Source: SCTM01 sp965279655
GTDB lineage: Bacteria; Pseudomonadota; Alphaproteobacteria; Rhodospirillales; Rhodospirillaceae
Reading direction: 5' to 3'
Length of the DNA stretch: 64,000 bases
NCBI GenBank assembly: GCA_965279655.1
Contig: OZ257255.1
Coordinates: 2,604,001-2,668,000 of the forward strand
A model generated the notes under the pieces. That model was not told the DNA's origin and ran no database searches. It saw nothing but the letters and a program-made list of their open reading frames with translations. Positions 1 to 7,823 of the stretch are shown here, one piece after another. The translations under genes and the position numbers were made by a program. Position 1 is the first letter of the stretch, and each line of letters opens with the position of its first letter.

Positions 1-92
1 GCTTCAAAGGTGAAGCGGCCGCCCTCGCCGTCCAGCGCCACCGCTTGCGGGGCAATGGACGCGCCACGGTCCAGGAAGTGGATGAGACGCAT
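1..92 (-). CDS. Acyl-CoA synthetase (AMP-dependent ligase), N-terminal fragment
   Basis: Only the first 30 codons lie in the window; the gene runs off the left edge. The reading from the ATG at 92 begins MRLIHFLDRGASIAPQAVAL and continues to a GGRFTFE segment. This is the usual opening of fatty-acid/aryl-CoA ligases, where an amphipathic helix precedes a short strand ending in (F/Y)T(F/Y). It would activate a carboxylic acid to its CoA thioester using ATP. The start lies 13 bp past the stop of the crotonase gene (106-954), so the two probably form one leftward operon. The catalytic core is not visible, so substrate class cannot be judged. Confidence 0.7.
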   Translation of the reverse strand, partial: MRLIHFLDRGASIAPQAVALDGEGGRFTFE

Positions 93-105
93 GACGCGGC
101 TGCGC

Positions 106-954
106 CTACCTGCCTTTGAAGTCGATATGGAAGTCGCCGAAGGTGCGTGGATCAGGGTTCTCGATCGCGTCGACCGCGGCGATGGCGATCTTAGCGTCCT
201 CGGAATTGACGACCTTGGCGTATTCCACCATTTCGTGGCGCATGCCCTGCTTGAACGTGAGGTCGGGCGCCATGCGCACCAGCTTCTTCACCCCGCGCAA
301 CGCGAGCGGCGCACGACCGGCGAGATTGTTGGCGAACTTATCGACCTCGGCGTAGTAGGTCTCTTTGGGGTAAACCCGACTCACCAAGCCGACCTTGAGC
401 GCTTCTTCCGGCGACAGAAGCGTGCCATGCAGCAGAAGATCGAGCGTCTTCGCCGTGCCGAGCATGCGCACATAGCGCACGGACTGGCCGCCGCAGGTGG
501 TGATGCCGAAAGTCGTCTGCGGCGCGCCGAACATGAAGCGGTCATCGCCAGTCATCATCAGCCGAAAGTCGAAACAGAGTGTCAGTCCGCAGGCGCCGCC
601 GGCGGCGAAGCCGTTGATGGCGGCGATGGTGACCTGGGGCAGTTCCTCGATGCGGTTGCCCAGGGTCTGGATAATGGTGAGCTCGGGGTCTTCGTCGGGC
701 CCGACCATCTGGACGTTCTGGGTCTGCTTGCCGATCTGCTCGATCTCGGACAATTCGAACCAGCGCAGGAAGACGCCTTCCGCAGCCCCGGTGAAGACGA
801 CCACACGGATCGATTCATCGCCCGGCAGGCTGTCGAGAAGGTCGTGGAGTTCGTGCAGCATCGCCACATTCAAGGTGTGACGTGGCGGATTGGACAGCTT
901 AACGGTGAGGACAAAGCCGCGCTTTTCCAGAAGCAGATGCTTGTACTGCGCCAT
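106..954 (-). CDS. Enoyl-CoA hydratase/isomerase-family protein, catalytic glutamates absent
   Basis: The 282-residue length and layout are those of the crotonase fold: an N-terminal strand pair, the oxyanion-hole segment NGFAAGGACGLTL, then GAPQTTFGITTCGGQ and a C-terminal helical part. In hydratases the two catalytic glutamates lie in GGGxE and GLPE. Here the matching positions are Gly (GGACG) and Gln (APQ), so ordinary hydration is unlikely. The oxyanion-hole glycines are kept, so CoA thioester binding is plausible, and another crotonase activity or a binding role is possible. It precedes an acyl-CoA ligase in the same direction. The ATG at 954 is the family-like start (MAQYKHLLLEKRG). Confidence 0.8.
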   Translation of the reverse strand: MAQYKHLLLEKRGFVLTVKLSNPPRHTLNVAMLHELHDLLDSLPGDESIRVVVFTGAAEGVFLRWFELSEIEQIGKQTQNVQMVGPDEDPELTIIQTLGNRIEELPQVTIAAINGFAAGGACGLTLCFDFRLMMTGDDRFMFGAPQTTFGITTCGGQSVRYVRMLGTAKTLDLLLHGTLLSPEEALKVGLVSRVYPKETYYAEVDKFANNLAGRAPLALRGVKKLVRMAPDLTFKQGMRHEMVEYAKVVNSEDAKIAIAAVDAIENPDPRTFGDFHIDFKGR

Positions 955-1024
955 ACGGACTCGCTTGGCTTGAGGTCAGGAATGACCGGCGGTGGAAGAA
1001 GGAGACGCGAACGCTCCCACGCAA

Positions 1025-1639
1025 TCAGAGCGGCGGAAGTTCGGCGGAAAGGTGTGAGCGGCTTGCCACGGTGCCGGCGCCCAGGCGCTTGTCTTTCAGG
1101 GCGCGGGTCTGCTCGGTCCAGGCGGCGACGGCGGCATGCGCAGAGTTGCGCTCCTCGGCCATGTGCTTGTCGTAGTCCTTGGTCTTGCACGTGATCTCGA
1201 CGCGGATACCGTTCGGATCGTAGCAATAGATCGAATGCAGAAAGCCGTGGTCGATGGTGTCGAAGCTAATGCCGGCCTTGCGATACCGCTCTTCCCAGAC
1301 GCGCAAGCTGTCCATGTCATGGGTTTCGAAAGCGACGTGGAGGTCGAAGCCGTGCTTCTTATCGAAGTCACTCGGCTCGGCGTGATCCGGTTCGTCGAAG
1401 AAGGCGATGCAATTGCCGTCACCCATCTCGAAGAAGATATGCATGCAGGTGACCTGTTCGCCGTTGCCTTCGCTGCGGGCGACGGCGAGCGCCGACACAA
1501 GCGGCAGGCCCAGGATATCCTCGTAGAACCAACGCGTCTGTTCCGCGTCGCGGCAGCGATAGGCGGAATGCTGGATGTTGTTGATCCGCGGCGCCCCGGA
1601 AGATGCGGAGCTGTCGCGGGCGAGATCCGCACGGCTCAT
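1025..1639 (-). CDS. VOC-superfamily (glyoxalase/dioxygenase fold) protein
   Basis: This 204-residue protein has two beta-alpha-beta-beta-beta repeats typical of vicinal-oxygen-chelate proteins. Putative metal ligands are His in NIQHSAYRC, Glu in MHIFFEMGDGN, His in FDLHVAF and Glu in GIRVEITC. The FYEDILGLPL segment is the usual VOC helix. It is clearly paralogous to the protein at 25907-26521, sharing the MHIFFEMxDGNCIAFFD block. I chose ATG 1639; the open frame extends upstream to 1714 with another ATG at 1678 that would abut the operator at 1679-1693. The reaction is unknown; glyoxalase, epimerase, isomerase and dioxygenase are all possible. Confidence 0.75.
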   Translation of the reverse strand: MSRADLARDSSASSGAPRINNIQHSAYRCRDAEQTRWFYEDILGLPLVSALAVARSEGNGEQVTCMHIFFEMGDGNCIAFFDEPDHAEPSDFDKKHGFDLHVAFETHDMDSLRVWEERYRKAGISFDTIDHGFLHSIYCYDPNGIRVEITCKTKDYDKHMAEERNSAHAAVAAWTEQTRALKDKRLGAGTVASRSHLSAELPPL

Positions 1640-1678
1640 TACGCTCACGCCCTTGTTCCTTGTCTTGCGCGCCGACAT

Positions 1679-1693
1679 GTCAAGTCGATTGAC
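1679..1693. promoter_or_regulatory. Island operator copy 1, GTCAAGTCGATTGAC
   Basis: Interrupted palindrome GTCAA-N5-TTGAC in the divergent gap between the VOC gene (start 1639, 39 bp away) and the acyl-CoA dehydrogenase (start 1817, 123 bp away). Both half-sites match the island consensus exactly. On the minus strand the TTGACA half could serve as a -35 element for the VOC gene. Confidence 0.65.
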
Positions 1694-1816
1694 AAATAGT
1701 AGCCGCCGCTCCAAGGAGAGTCAACGCGGGCCGGGACAAGCCGTTTGACAGGGGCGCCGGCTGCAGGAACTCTTCCCGCAGAGCGCGAATGACCGGACCC
1801 GACGTGGAGATCGGCG

Positions 1817-3028
1817 ATGACAAGCAGCACCAAAGATGCGGCCCGCATCGCCGCCGAACTGCGGGACTTCCGCGACACATATATCTATCCGAACGAAGCG
1901 CTGTTCTTCGCCCAAACCTCGACCGACGCCCGTTGGGCGCCCGTCCCTATTCTTGAGGAGCTACGGCAGAAGGCAAAAGCGCAAGGCTTGTGGAATCTGT
2001 TCATGAACGACACGCGCTATGGCCCCGGGTTCAACAATCTGGAGTACGCGCCGCTGGCCGAGATCATGGGCTGCAATGAATGGGCGCCGGAGGTGTTCAA
2101 CTGCAACCCGCCCGACACGGGCAACATGGGCATGTTGGCGGCCTACGCGTCGGATGCCCAAAAAGAGCAATGGCTGAAGCCATTGCTGGCTGGAGAGATC
2201 CGCTCGTGCTTCGCGATGACCGAGCCGGGCGTGGCATCATCCGATGCGACCAACATTTCAACGCGCGCCGAAGTGGATGGCGATAGCTGGGTGATCAACG
2301 GCGAGAAGTGGTTCATCTCCGGCCCGGGCAATCCGTTGTGCAAGATCGCCATCGCGCTCTGCCGCTCTGACCCGAACGCGGAGAAGCACAAGCAGCATTC
2401 GATGATCCTCGTGCCCATGGACACGCCGGGCATCACGATCAAGCGGCAACTGACGGTGATGGGTTTCGATTTCGCGCCCCGCGGTCACTCGCACTTGATC
2501 TTCAAGGACGTGCGCGTCCCGCGCGATAACGTGCTGCTCGGCCCCGGGCGCGGATTCGAGATCGCCCAAGGACGCCTAGGACCGGGCCGCGTGCATCATG
2601 CCATGCGCTGCATCGGCGCGGCGGAGCGGGCGCTGGACTTGATGTGCGAACGCGGATTGTCTCGGAAGGCGTTTGGGAAGGAGATCGCCACCCTCGGCGG
2701 CAATCTCGAAGCCATTGCCCGTTCGCGGACGGAGATCGAGATGTTGCGGGCGTTCGTGCTGCAAACGGCGGGATTGCTGGACCGGGTGGGAGCCGCCGCG
2801 GCGCGCAGCGAAATCTCGCAAATCAAGGTGGCCGCTCCGGAGATCGCCCTTCGCGTGGTGGATCGGGCCATTCAGCTGCACGGTGCGGCGGGCTTGTCGC
2901 AGGACACACCGCTGGCGGCGCTGTACGCGCGGCTGCGGACCTTACGCATTGTCGATGGTCCGGACGAAGTACACCTGCGGGTGATCGCCAAACAGGAGCT
3001 TGCCCGCCATCAGCCGCGCGAGGCGTGA
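1817..3028 (+). CDS. Acyl-CoA dehydrogenase, ACAD10/11-like
   Basis: This 403-residue flavoprotein has the complete acyl-CoA dehydrogenase fold: a helical N-terminus, a middle beta domain (CFAMTEPGVASSDATNI, WVINGEKWFISGPG) and a C-terminal helical domain with the QLHGAAGLSQDTPLA motif. The C-terminal position that is YEGT in medium-chain enzymes reads VDGPDEVH, the pattern of ACAD10/ACAD11-type proteins, so the usual Glu is replaced. The next gene encodes the kinase-like domain that in animal ACAD10/11 is fused to such a dehydrogenase; here they are separate genes one base apart. ACAD11-type enzymes act on 4-hydroxyacyl-CoA via a phosphorylated intermediate; use of that chemistry here is inference. 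It is divergent from the VOC gene. Confidence 0.9.
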   Translation: MTSSTKDAARIAAELRDFRDTYIYPNEALFFAQTSTDARWAPVPILEELRQKAKAQGLWNLFMNDTRYGPGFNNLEYAPLAEIMGCNEWAPEVFNCNPPDTGNMGMLAAYASDAQKEQWLKPLLAGEIRSCFAMTEPGVASSDATNISTRAEVDGDSWVINGEKWFISGPGNPLCKIAIALCRSDPNAEKHKQHSMILVPMDTPGITIKRQLTVMGFDFAPRGHSHLIFKDVRVPRDNVLLGPGRGFEIAQGRLGPGRVHHAMRCIGAAERALDLMCERGLSRKAFGKEIATLGGNLEAIARSRTEIEMLRAFVLQTAGLLDRVGAAAARSEISQIKVAAPEIALRVVDRAIQLHGAAGLSQDTPLAALYARLRTLRIVDGPDEVHLRVIAKQELARHQPREA

Positions 3029-3029
3029 C

Positions 3030-4079
3030 GTGCTGACCGACCAGCCCACCGCCCTGACCGACCGCGCGCTCGATACCGCAAAGCTCATCGGTTACCTCCG
3101 CGACAACGTCAGCGGGATCGACGGCGATATCGAAGTCCTGCAGTTCCCGGGCGGGCACTCCAATCTGACCTATCTCGCCAAGGCGGGACCGCGCGAATTC
3201 GTCATCAAGCGCGCGCCGCCGGGACCCAAAGCGAAGTCCGCCCATGACATGGGCCGGGAATACGCCGTGCTCTCGAAGCTGCCCGCGCACTTCCCCTATG
3301 CACCGCACGCGTATGCTTACTGTGAGGATGAATCGATTCTGGGCAGCGGCTTCTGCGTGATGGAGCGGCTCACGGGCGTCATCGTCCGCCGCGCCTACGA
3401 TGCCGATGTGCCGCCGGCGATCATCCGCGCGCAGTTCTTCGGACTGATCGACGCGCTGGCCGATCTCCACGCCGTCGATGTCACGGCTGCCGGTCTCGGC
3501 GGCTTGGGCCGCCCGGAGGGCTATGCCAAGCGCCAGGTCGAGGGCTGGATCAAACGGATGGATGCGGCGAAAACCGACGATCAGGCTGACTTCGCCGAGG
3601 TCACCACTTGGCTGATGGCGCATTTGCCGGCCGAGGCGACGCGCGCGTCGGTCGTTCACAATGATTTCAAGCTCGATAATCTCGTGTGGCACGAGGACGA
3701 TATCGCCAAGCTACGCGGAGTACTCGACTGGGAAATGTCCACGATCGGCGATCCGTTGATGGATCTCGCCTGCACGCTCAGCTTCTGGCTGCAGAAAGAC
3801 GACCCGGCGGAATTGCAATCCATTCGCGCCATGCCGACGCTCAGCCCCGGCGCGCCGACGCGGGCCGAAGCCATTGCGCGCTATGAGACGCGCACGGGAG
3901 CACGCATCGCCGACATCAATTTCTATACGACGTTCGGCTACTTCCGCCGCGCGGTGATCGAGCAACAGAAATATGCACGCTATGTCCGCGGCCAGACCGA
4001 CGATGCGCGCTTCGCGACACTGCAGGACGCCATCGTCGTTCTGCGCGACGTTTGCCAGGACACGTTAGGTCGGCGTTAG
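3030..4079 (+). CDS. Phosphotransferase of the aminoglycoside-phosphotransferase/ACAD10-11 kinase family
   Basis: This 349-residue kinase-like protein has the Brenner motif HNDFKLDN and the metal-binding segment LDWEMSTIGDPLMDLA, both intact. Its N-terminus carries a glycine-rich QFPGGHSNLTYL loop and an EFVIKRAPPG segment with the expected ATP-site lysine. The GTG at 3030 follows the dehydrogenase stop at 3026-3028 by one base, implying translational coupling; an upstream TTG at 3000 would overlap the dehydrogenase and is less likely. By analogy with ACAD10/11 and Pseudomonas LvaA, it probably phosphorylates a hydroxyacyl-CoA rather than an antibiotic. It ends tail to tail with the next gene, overlapping it by 4 bp. 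Confidence 0.88.
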   Translation: MLTDQPTALTDRALDTAKLIGYLRDNVSGIDGDIEVLQFPGGHSNLTYLAKAGPREFVIKRAPPGPKAKSAHDMGREYAVLSKLPAHFPYAPHAYAYCEDESILGSGFCVMERLTGVIVRRAYDADVPPAIIRAQFFGLIDALADLHAVDVTAAGLGGLGRPEGYAKRQVEGWIKRMDAAKTDDQADFAEVTTWLMAHLPAEATRASVVHNDFKLDNLVWHEDDIAKLRGVLDWEMSTIGDPLMDLACTLSFWLQKDDPAELQSIRAMPTLSPGAPTRAEAIARYETRTGARIADINFYTTFGYFRRAVIEQQKYARYVRGQTDDARFATLQDAIVVLRDVCQDTLGRR

Positions 4080-5056
4080 GCCTTCACACCCACCACGATC
4101 TTGCCCATCGCCTTGCGGTCGAGGAGTGCGCGCATCGCTTTGCCGGTGTCGCCCAGCGTGACGATTTCACTGATGACGGGTTTCAGGCGCCCCTGTGCCA
4201 CCCATTCCATCATCTTGAGCGTGTTGGCTTTGTTGGCTTCGGGTTCGCGTTGAATGAACTCACCGGTGAAGACGCCAACGATGGAGCAACCTTTCAGCAG
4301 CGGCAGATTGGCCTTGAACGCCGGAATCCCGCCGGCGGCGAAGCCGATGACCAGGTATCGTCCGTTCCACGCCATGCACCGCAGCGCCGGCTCCGCGTAG
4401 TCGCCACCCACGGGGTCATAGACCACGTCCACGCCGCCGGCACCCCGCGAGGCCCGGACCGCGTCCTTGATGGTGGTCGTTGTATAATTGAAGCCTTCGT
4501 CCGCGCCGCACTTCAAAGCGAAGGCAAGCTTCTCCTCGCTGCCAACCGCCGCGATGACATAGGCGCCCATCAGCTTGGCGATTTGTACAGCGGCGGCGCC
4601 ACTGCCGCCGGCGGCGCCCAGCACCAACACCGACTCCCCGGCCTTCAAATGCGCGCGCTGCGCGAATGCATGCACGGCAGTGCCATATGTGCCCGCGAGA
4701 CAACAGGCCTGCGCCATATCAACGCCGGGCGGCAGGCGATAGACGCGCTCGGCCGGCACCACGACCTCTTCCGCAAAACCGCCCGTGAAGGAAAGCCCTG
4801 TCACTGCGTCGCCAACCGCGAAGCCCTGCACATCTGCGCCGAGTTCGCTGATGACGCCGGAGACTTCACCCCCAGGAATGAACGGCGGCGCGAATTTGTA
4901 CTGATGCTGGCCCTGCACCATCAGCGCATCGGGAAAGTTGACGCTGCAATAGTGCACGTCGACGCGCACGTGCGCCGGCTTGATCGCCGGACGCTCCGTG
5001 TCTTTGACGACGAGCGACTCAGGCGGACCGAGAACTTCGCAAACGACCGCTTTCAA
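4076..5056 (-). CDS. NADPH:quinone oxidoreductase-type MDR protein
   Basis: This zinc-free medium-chain dehydrogenase/reductase has an N-terminal GroES-like domain (GPPESLVVKD; NFPDALMVQGQHQY) and a Rossmann domain with LGAAGGSGAAAVQIAKLMGA. Zinc-ligand cysteines are missing, as in quinone oxidoreductase or acrylyl-CoA reductase relatives. I favour the TTG at 5056, because the protein then begins with the family-typical (M)KAVVCEVLGPPE and a GAGG element lies 7 nt upstream; an in-frame ATG at 5095 would add 13 residues but has no visible ribosome site. It could reduce a quinone or an enoyl thioester. It is divergent from the TetR gene, a common arrangement for a regulated target. Confidence 0.85.
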   Translation of the reverse strand: MKAVVCEVLGPPESLVVKDTERPAIKPAHVRVDVHYCSVNFPDALMVQGQHQYKFAPPFIPGGEVSGVISELGADVQGFAVGDAVTGLSFTGGFAEEVVVPAERVYRLPPGVDMAQACCLAGTYGTAVHAFAQRAHLKAGESVLVLGAAGGSGAAAVQIAKLMGAYVIAAVGSEEKLAFALKCGADEGFNYTTTTIKDAVRASRGAGGVDVVYDPVGGDYAEPALRCMAWNGRYLVIGFAAGGIPAFKANLPLLKGCSIVGVFTGEFIQREPEANKANTLKMMEWVAQGRLKPVISEIVTLGDTGKAMRALLDRKAMGKIVVGVKA

Positions 5057-5121
5057 TCGCCGACCTCGCTCGATATGTTGTTGATCATGACTCACGCACT
5101 TTCGTGAACGGAGAAGAGAGG

Positions 5122-5760
5122 GTGTCGCAGAGAAAGGCTGTCAAACGTATCAGCGACGACACGGCGTGGGCTTTCGATCGCGATCAGCAGTTTCAGAAGA
5201 AGCTCGAACTGATCCTGAAAACCGCCGCGGGTTGCTTCAATCAAAAAGGGTTTGGCGGAACCTCGCTGCGTGACGTGGCCGATCGCCTCAACATTACCGA
5301 CGCTGCGCTGTACTACTACGTCAAGAACAAGGAGGAACTCGTCTTCCTGTGCTACCAGCGCGCGCTCGATCTCGGCGAACACGCCATGAAGCGCGCCGCG
5401 GACGAAGGAAAGAACGGGCTGGAGAAAGTTCAGCTCTACATCCGCTACCAGGTCGACGCCATGTGCGGCAGCGACGGACCGGTTGCAATCTTGAGCGAAA
5501 TAGCCTCCCTGAAAACCGCGCACCGCACTCAAATTCTCGAACGCTCCCGCCAGGACAGCAAGACCCTGGCTGGCTTCATTCAGACCGGCATCGCCGACGG
5601 ATCGGTCCGTCCGTGCAATCCCGTGCTCACGTGCTCCGCGATCTTCGGCGCCCTGAATTGGGTTCCGAAGTGGTACAAATTCGACGGTCGGCACGGCGCG
5701 GACGAAACCGCGGATACCTTCGTCAACGTCCTGACCCAGGGCCTGCGGACCCCGGCTTGA
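5122..5760 (+). CDS. TetR/AcrR-family transcriptional regulator
   Basis: This 212-residue regulator has a standard N-terminal TetR helix-turn-helix: ILKTAAGCFNQKGFGGTSLR, then DVADRLNITDAALYYYVKNK and EELVFLCY. The C-terminal part is a diverse ligand-binding helical bundle. Two GTG starts are possible: 5122 has GGAGAAGAGAGG just upstream and is preferred; 5104 adds six residues. It sits head to head with the quinone-oxidoreductase gene, about 65 bp apart. Family members near fatty-acid genes often sense acyl-CoA. Its own upstream region lacks the island palindrome, so it may control the local gene only or a different set. Confidence 0.9.
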   Translation: MSQRKAVKRISDDTAWAFDRDQQFQKKLELILKTAAGCFNQKGFGGTSLRDVADRLNITDAALYYYVKNKEELVFLCYQRALDLGEHAMKRAADEGKNGLEKVQLYIRYQVDAMCGSDGPVAILSEIASLKTAHRTQILERSRQDSKTLAGFIQTGIADGSVRPCNPVLTCSAIFGALNWVPKWYKFDGRHGADETADTFVNVLTQGLRTPA

Positions 5761-5812
5761 ACCAGGCACCTGAACCGGGGGAAATGCGCGAAAACTCGTG
5801 GTGTTCCTGAGC

Positions 5813-5852
5813 CGTTTTCTATTTTAGTTTATATTAGAATTTTCTACTCTCT
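5813..5852. promoter_or_regulatory. AT-rich promoter region with small palindrome TAGAATTTTCTA
   Basis: An AT-rich stretch sits just upstream of the acyl-CoA dehydrogenase start at 5885 in otherwise GC-rich DNA. It contains TAGAA-TT-TTCTA at 5835-5846, a possible operator, and several TATATT-like hexamers. It lacks the GTCAA-N5-TTGAC motif. The TetR gene ending at 5760 lies just upstream. Confidence 0.4.
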
Positions 5853-5884
5853 TCAAGATCGGCCTTCCATCCGGAGGGCTCCGC

Positions 5885-7045
5885 ATGGCGGGGGAACCGG
5901 TGCAGCGTACGATCTATAGCGAAGACCATGAGATCTTCCGGCAATCGGTTCGCCGCTTCCTGGAGGCGGAAGCCGTTCCCCACTACGAGTCGTGGGAACA
6001 GGACGGCAAGACGCCGGATTCGTTCTGGCTGGCCGCCGGCGCGCATGGCCTGCTGTGCCCGCAAGTGCCCGAACAATACGGCGGACCCGGCGGCGACTAT
6101 CGCCACTTGTGCATCGTTACGGAGGAAATGTCCGGCCTCGGCCTGACGGCGCCGAACCTGCAGGTCCATTCGGACATCGTCTCGGGCTACATCCTCAATC
6201 ACGGCACCGAAGAGCAAAAGCAGACGTGGCTGCCGAAGATGGTGTCCGGCGAGGTGCGTGGCGCCATCGCCATGTCGGAGCCCGACACCGGCAGCGATCT
6301 GCAAGCCATCCGCACCACGGCGGTGCGGAAGGGAAACGGCTACCTGCTCAACGGGTCGAAGACATTCATCTCCAACGGCTACCAGGCCGGGGTGACCATC
6401 GTCGTCGCCAAGACCGATCCGACCAAAGGCAGCAAGGGCATCAGCCTGTTCCTGGTCCCCCGCGACGCGGAAGGGTTCACGCGCGGCAAGAAGCTGAGCA
6501 AGCTGGGCCTGCGCGCGCAGGACACGGCGGAACTCTCATTCAACGACGTGCACCTGCCCCCCACCGCTCTGCTTGGCGAAGAGGGGAAGGGTTTCGCTCA
6601 TCTGATGACGGAACTCCCGCAAGAACGTCTCGCGATTGCTGTGATGGCCGTGGCCTGCGCGCAGCGGGCGTTCGATCTGGCCCTGACCTATTGCCGCGAG
6701 CGCCATGCGTTCGGAAAGCAGATCCTGGATTTCCAGAACACCCGCTTCAAGCTGGCGGAGATCCGCACGGAGCTTGAGGTCGGATGGGCCTTTGTCGACA
6801 AATGCATCGCAGCGCATTGCGACGGCAAACTGACGGTAACCGAAGTCGCCATGGCGAAACTGTGGACAACGGAGATGCAGGGGCGCGTGGTGGACGCTTG
6901 CCTCCAACTCTTCGGCGGCTACGGCTACATCATGGAGTATCCGATCACCAAGATGTACGCCGACGCGCGCGTCACCCGGATTTATGGCGGCACGTCCGAG
7001 ATCATGAAAGAAATCATCGGACGCTCCTTCGATCCGAAGAAGTAG
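5885..7045 (+). CDS. Acyl-CoA dehydrogenase
   Basis: This 386-residue protein is a full-length member with all signature segments: AIAMSEPDTGSDLQAI and YLLNGSKTFISNGYQAG in the FAD-binding middle domain, RHAFGKQILDFQNTRFKLAE, and the C-terminal FGGYGYIMEYPITKMYADAR. The catalytic base fits the long-chain/isovaleryl type: Glu in LPQERLAIAV, while the medium-chain position is Gly (YGGTSEI). It would form a 2-enoyl-CoA and pass electrons to ETF. It leads a rightward run of six genes (to 10134) with short gaps, so a single transcript from the AT-rich region upstream is likely. Confidence 0.93.
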   Translation: MAGEPVQRTIYSEDHEIFRQSVRRFLEAEAVPHYESWEQDGKTPDSFWLAAGAHGLLCPQVPEQYGGPGGDYRHLCIVTEEMSGLGLTAPNLQVHSDIVSGYILNHGTEEQKQTWLPKMVSGEVRGAIAMSEPDTGSDLQAIRTTAVRKGNGYLLNGSKTFISNGYQAGVTIVVAKTDPTKGSKGISLFLVPRDAEGFTRGKKLSKLGLRAQDTAELSFNDVHLPPTALLGEEGKGFAHLMTELPQERLAIAVMAVACAQRAFDLALTYCRERHAFGKQILDFQNTRFKLAEIRTELEVGWAFVDKCIAAHCDGKLTVTEVAMAKLWTTEMQGRVVDACLQLFGGYGYIMEYPITKMYADARVTRIYGGTSEIMKEIIGRSFDPKK

Positions 7046-7056
7046 AGGCACAGCCC

Positions 7057-7818
7057 ATGGGATACCAGACGCTCGGCTTCGAAACACAGGACGGCGTCGG
7101 CGTCATAACGCTGAACCGGCCGGACGTGTTGAATGCGTTCGACATTCCCATGGCGCGGGAGCTTGAGATCCTGTCCGCGGACCTCCGCTATCGGTCCACG
7201 GCGCGCGCGGTGGTCATCACCGGCGCCGGGCGCGCGTTCTCCGCGGGCGGCGACCTCAGCAGCTTCAAACAGCCGCGCGAGAAGATGAAGGAGCATTCCC
7301 TCGAGATCACCGGGCGTCTTCATGCGGCGATCGTGAACTTCGCGCGCATGGATACGCCGGTGATCGCGGCGGTGAACGGCGTGGCGGCTGGCGCGGGATT
7401 CGCGCTGGTCTGCGCCTGTGATGCGGCGATCGCGGAGAATTCCGCCACCTTCATGGCGGCTTACACCCTCGCCGGGCTTTCGCCGGACTTGGGACTGACC
7501 CACTTCCTGCCGCGAATCGTCGGCCTCTCCGCCGCCAAGACGATCCTGCTCACCAATCGGAAGCTCAAAGCAACCGAAGCGGAAAGCCTGGGCATTGTTG
7601 CGCAGGTCGTGCCCCATGGCGAAACCGTAGCCGCCGCCAAGACCATGTGCGCGCAGATCCTGAAGGGCACCGCGGCCGGGATCGGCGCAACGAAGAGGTT
7701 ACTGTCCGAGAGCTTTTCCAGCAGCCTGGAGCAGCAGCTGCAGCACGAGAGCGAGACGCTCTCCGACCTATCGGCAACGGAAGAGGTCTATCAACGCTGC
7801 CAGCGCTTCGCGAAGTAG
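7057..7818 (+). CDS. Enoyl-CoA hydratase/isomerase
   Basis: This 253-residue crotonase-fold protein starts at ATG 7057 (MGYQTLGFETQDGVGVITLN), 11 bp after the dehydrogenase stop. The oxyanion-hole motif is VNGVAAGAGFALVCACD and the second active-site segment is GLSPDLGLTHFLPR, with Asp at the usual Glu164 site. Ala replaces the first glutamate, a pattern seen in isomerase-type and PaaG-like members. The RAFSAGGDLSSF segment binds CoA. It likely acts right after the preceding dehydrogenase, as a hydratase or a double-bond isomerase. An in-frame upstream extension to 6784 overlaps the dehydrogenase and is not credible. Confidence 0.9.
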   Translation: MGYQTLGFETQDGVGVITLNRPDVLNAFDIPMARELEILSADLRYRSTARAVVITGAGRAFSAGGDLSSFKQPREKMKEHSLEITGRLHAAIVNFARMDTPVIAAVNGVAAGAGFALVCACDAAIAENSATFMAAYTLAGLSPDLGLTHFLPRIVGLSAAKTILLTNRKLKATEAESLGIVAQVVPHGETVAAAKTMCAQILKGTAAGIGATKRLLSESFSSSLEQQLQHESETLSDLSATEEVYQRCQRFAK

Positions 7819-7823
7819 GCGGG

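Noticed and set aside
1728..1760. Half-sites GTCAAC and TTTGACA upstream of the first acyl-CoA dehydrogenase
   Set aside because: They are not arranged as an inverted pair with N5 spacing, so probably chance.
3000..4079. TTG start at 3000 for the first phosphotransferase
   Set aside because: It overlaps the dehydrogenase and adds an unrelated Arg-rich stretch; the GTG right after the stop is more plausible.
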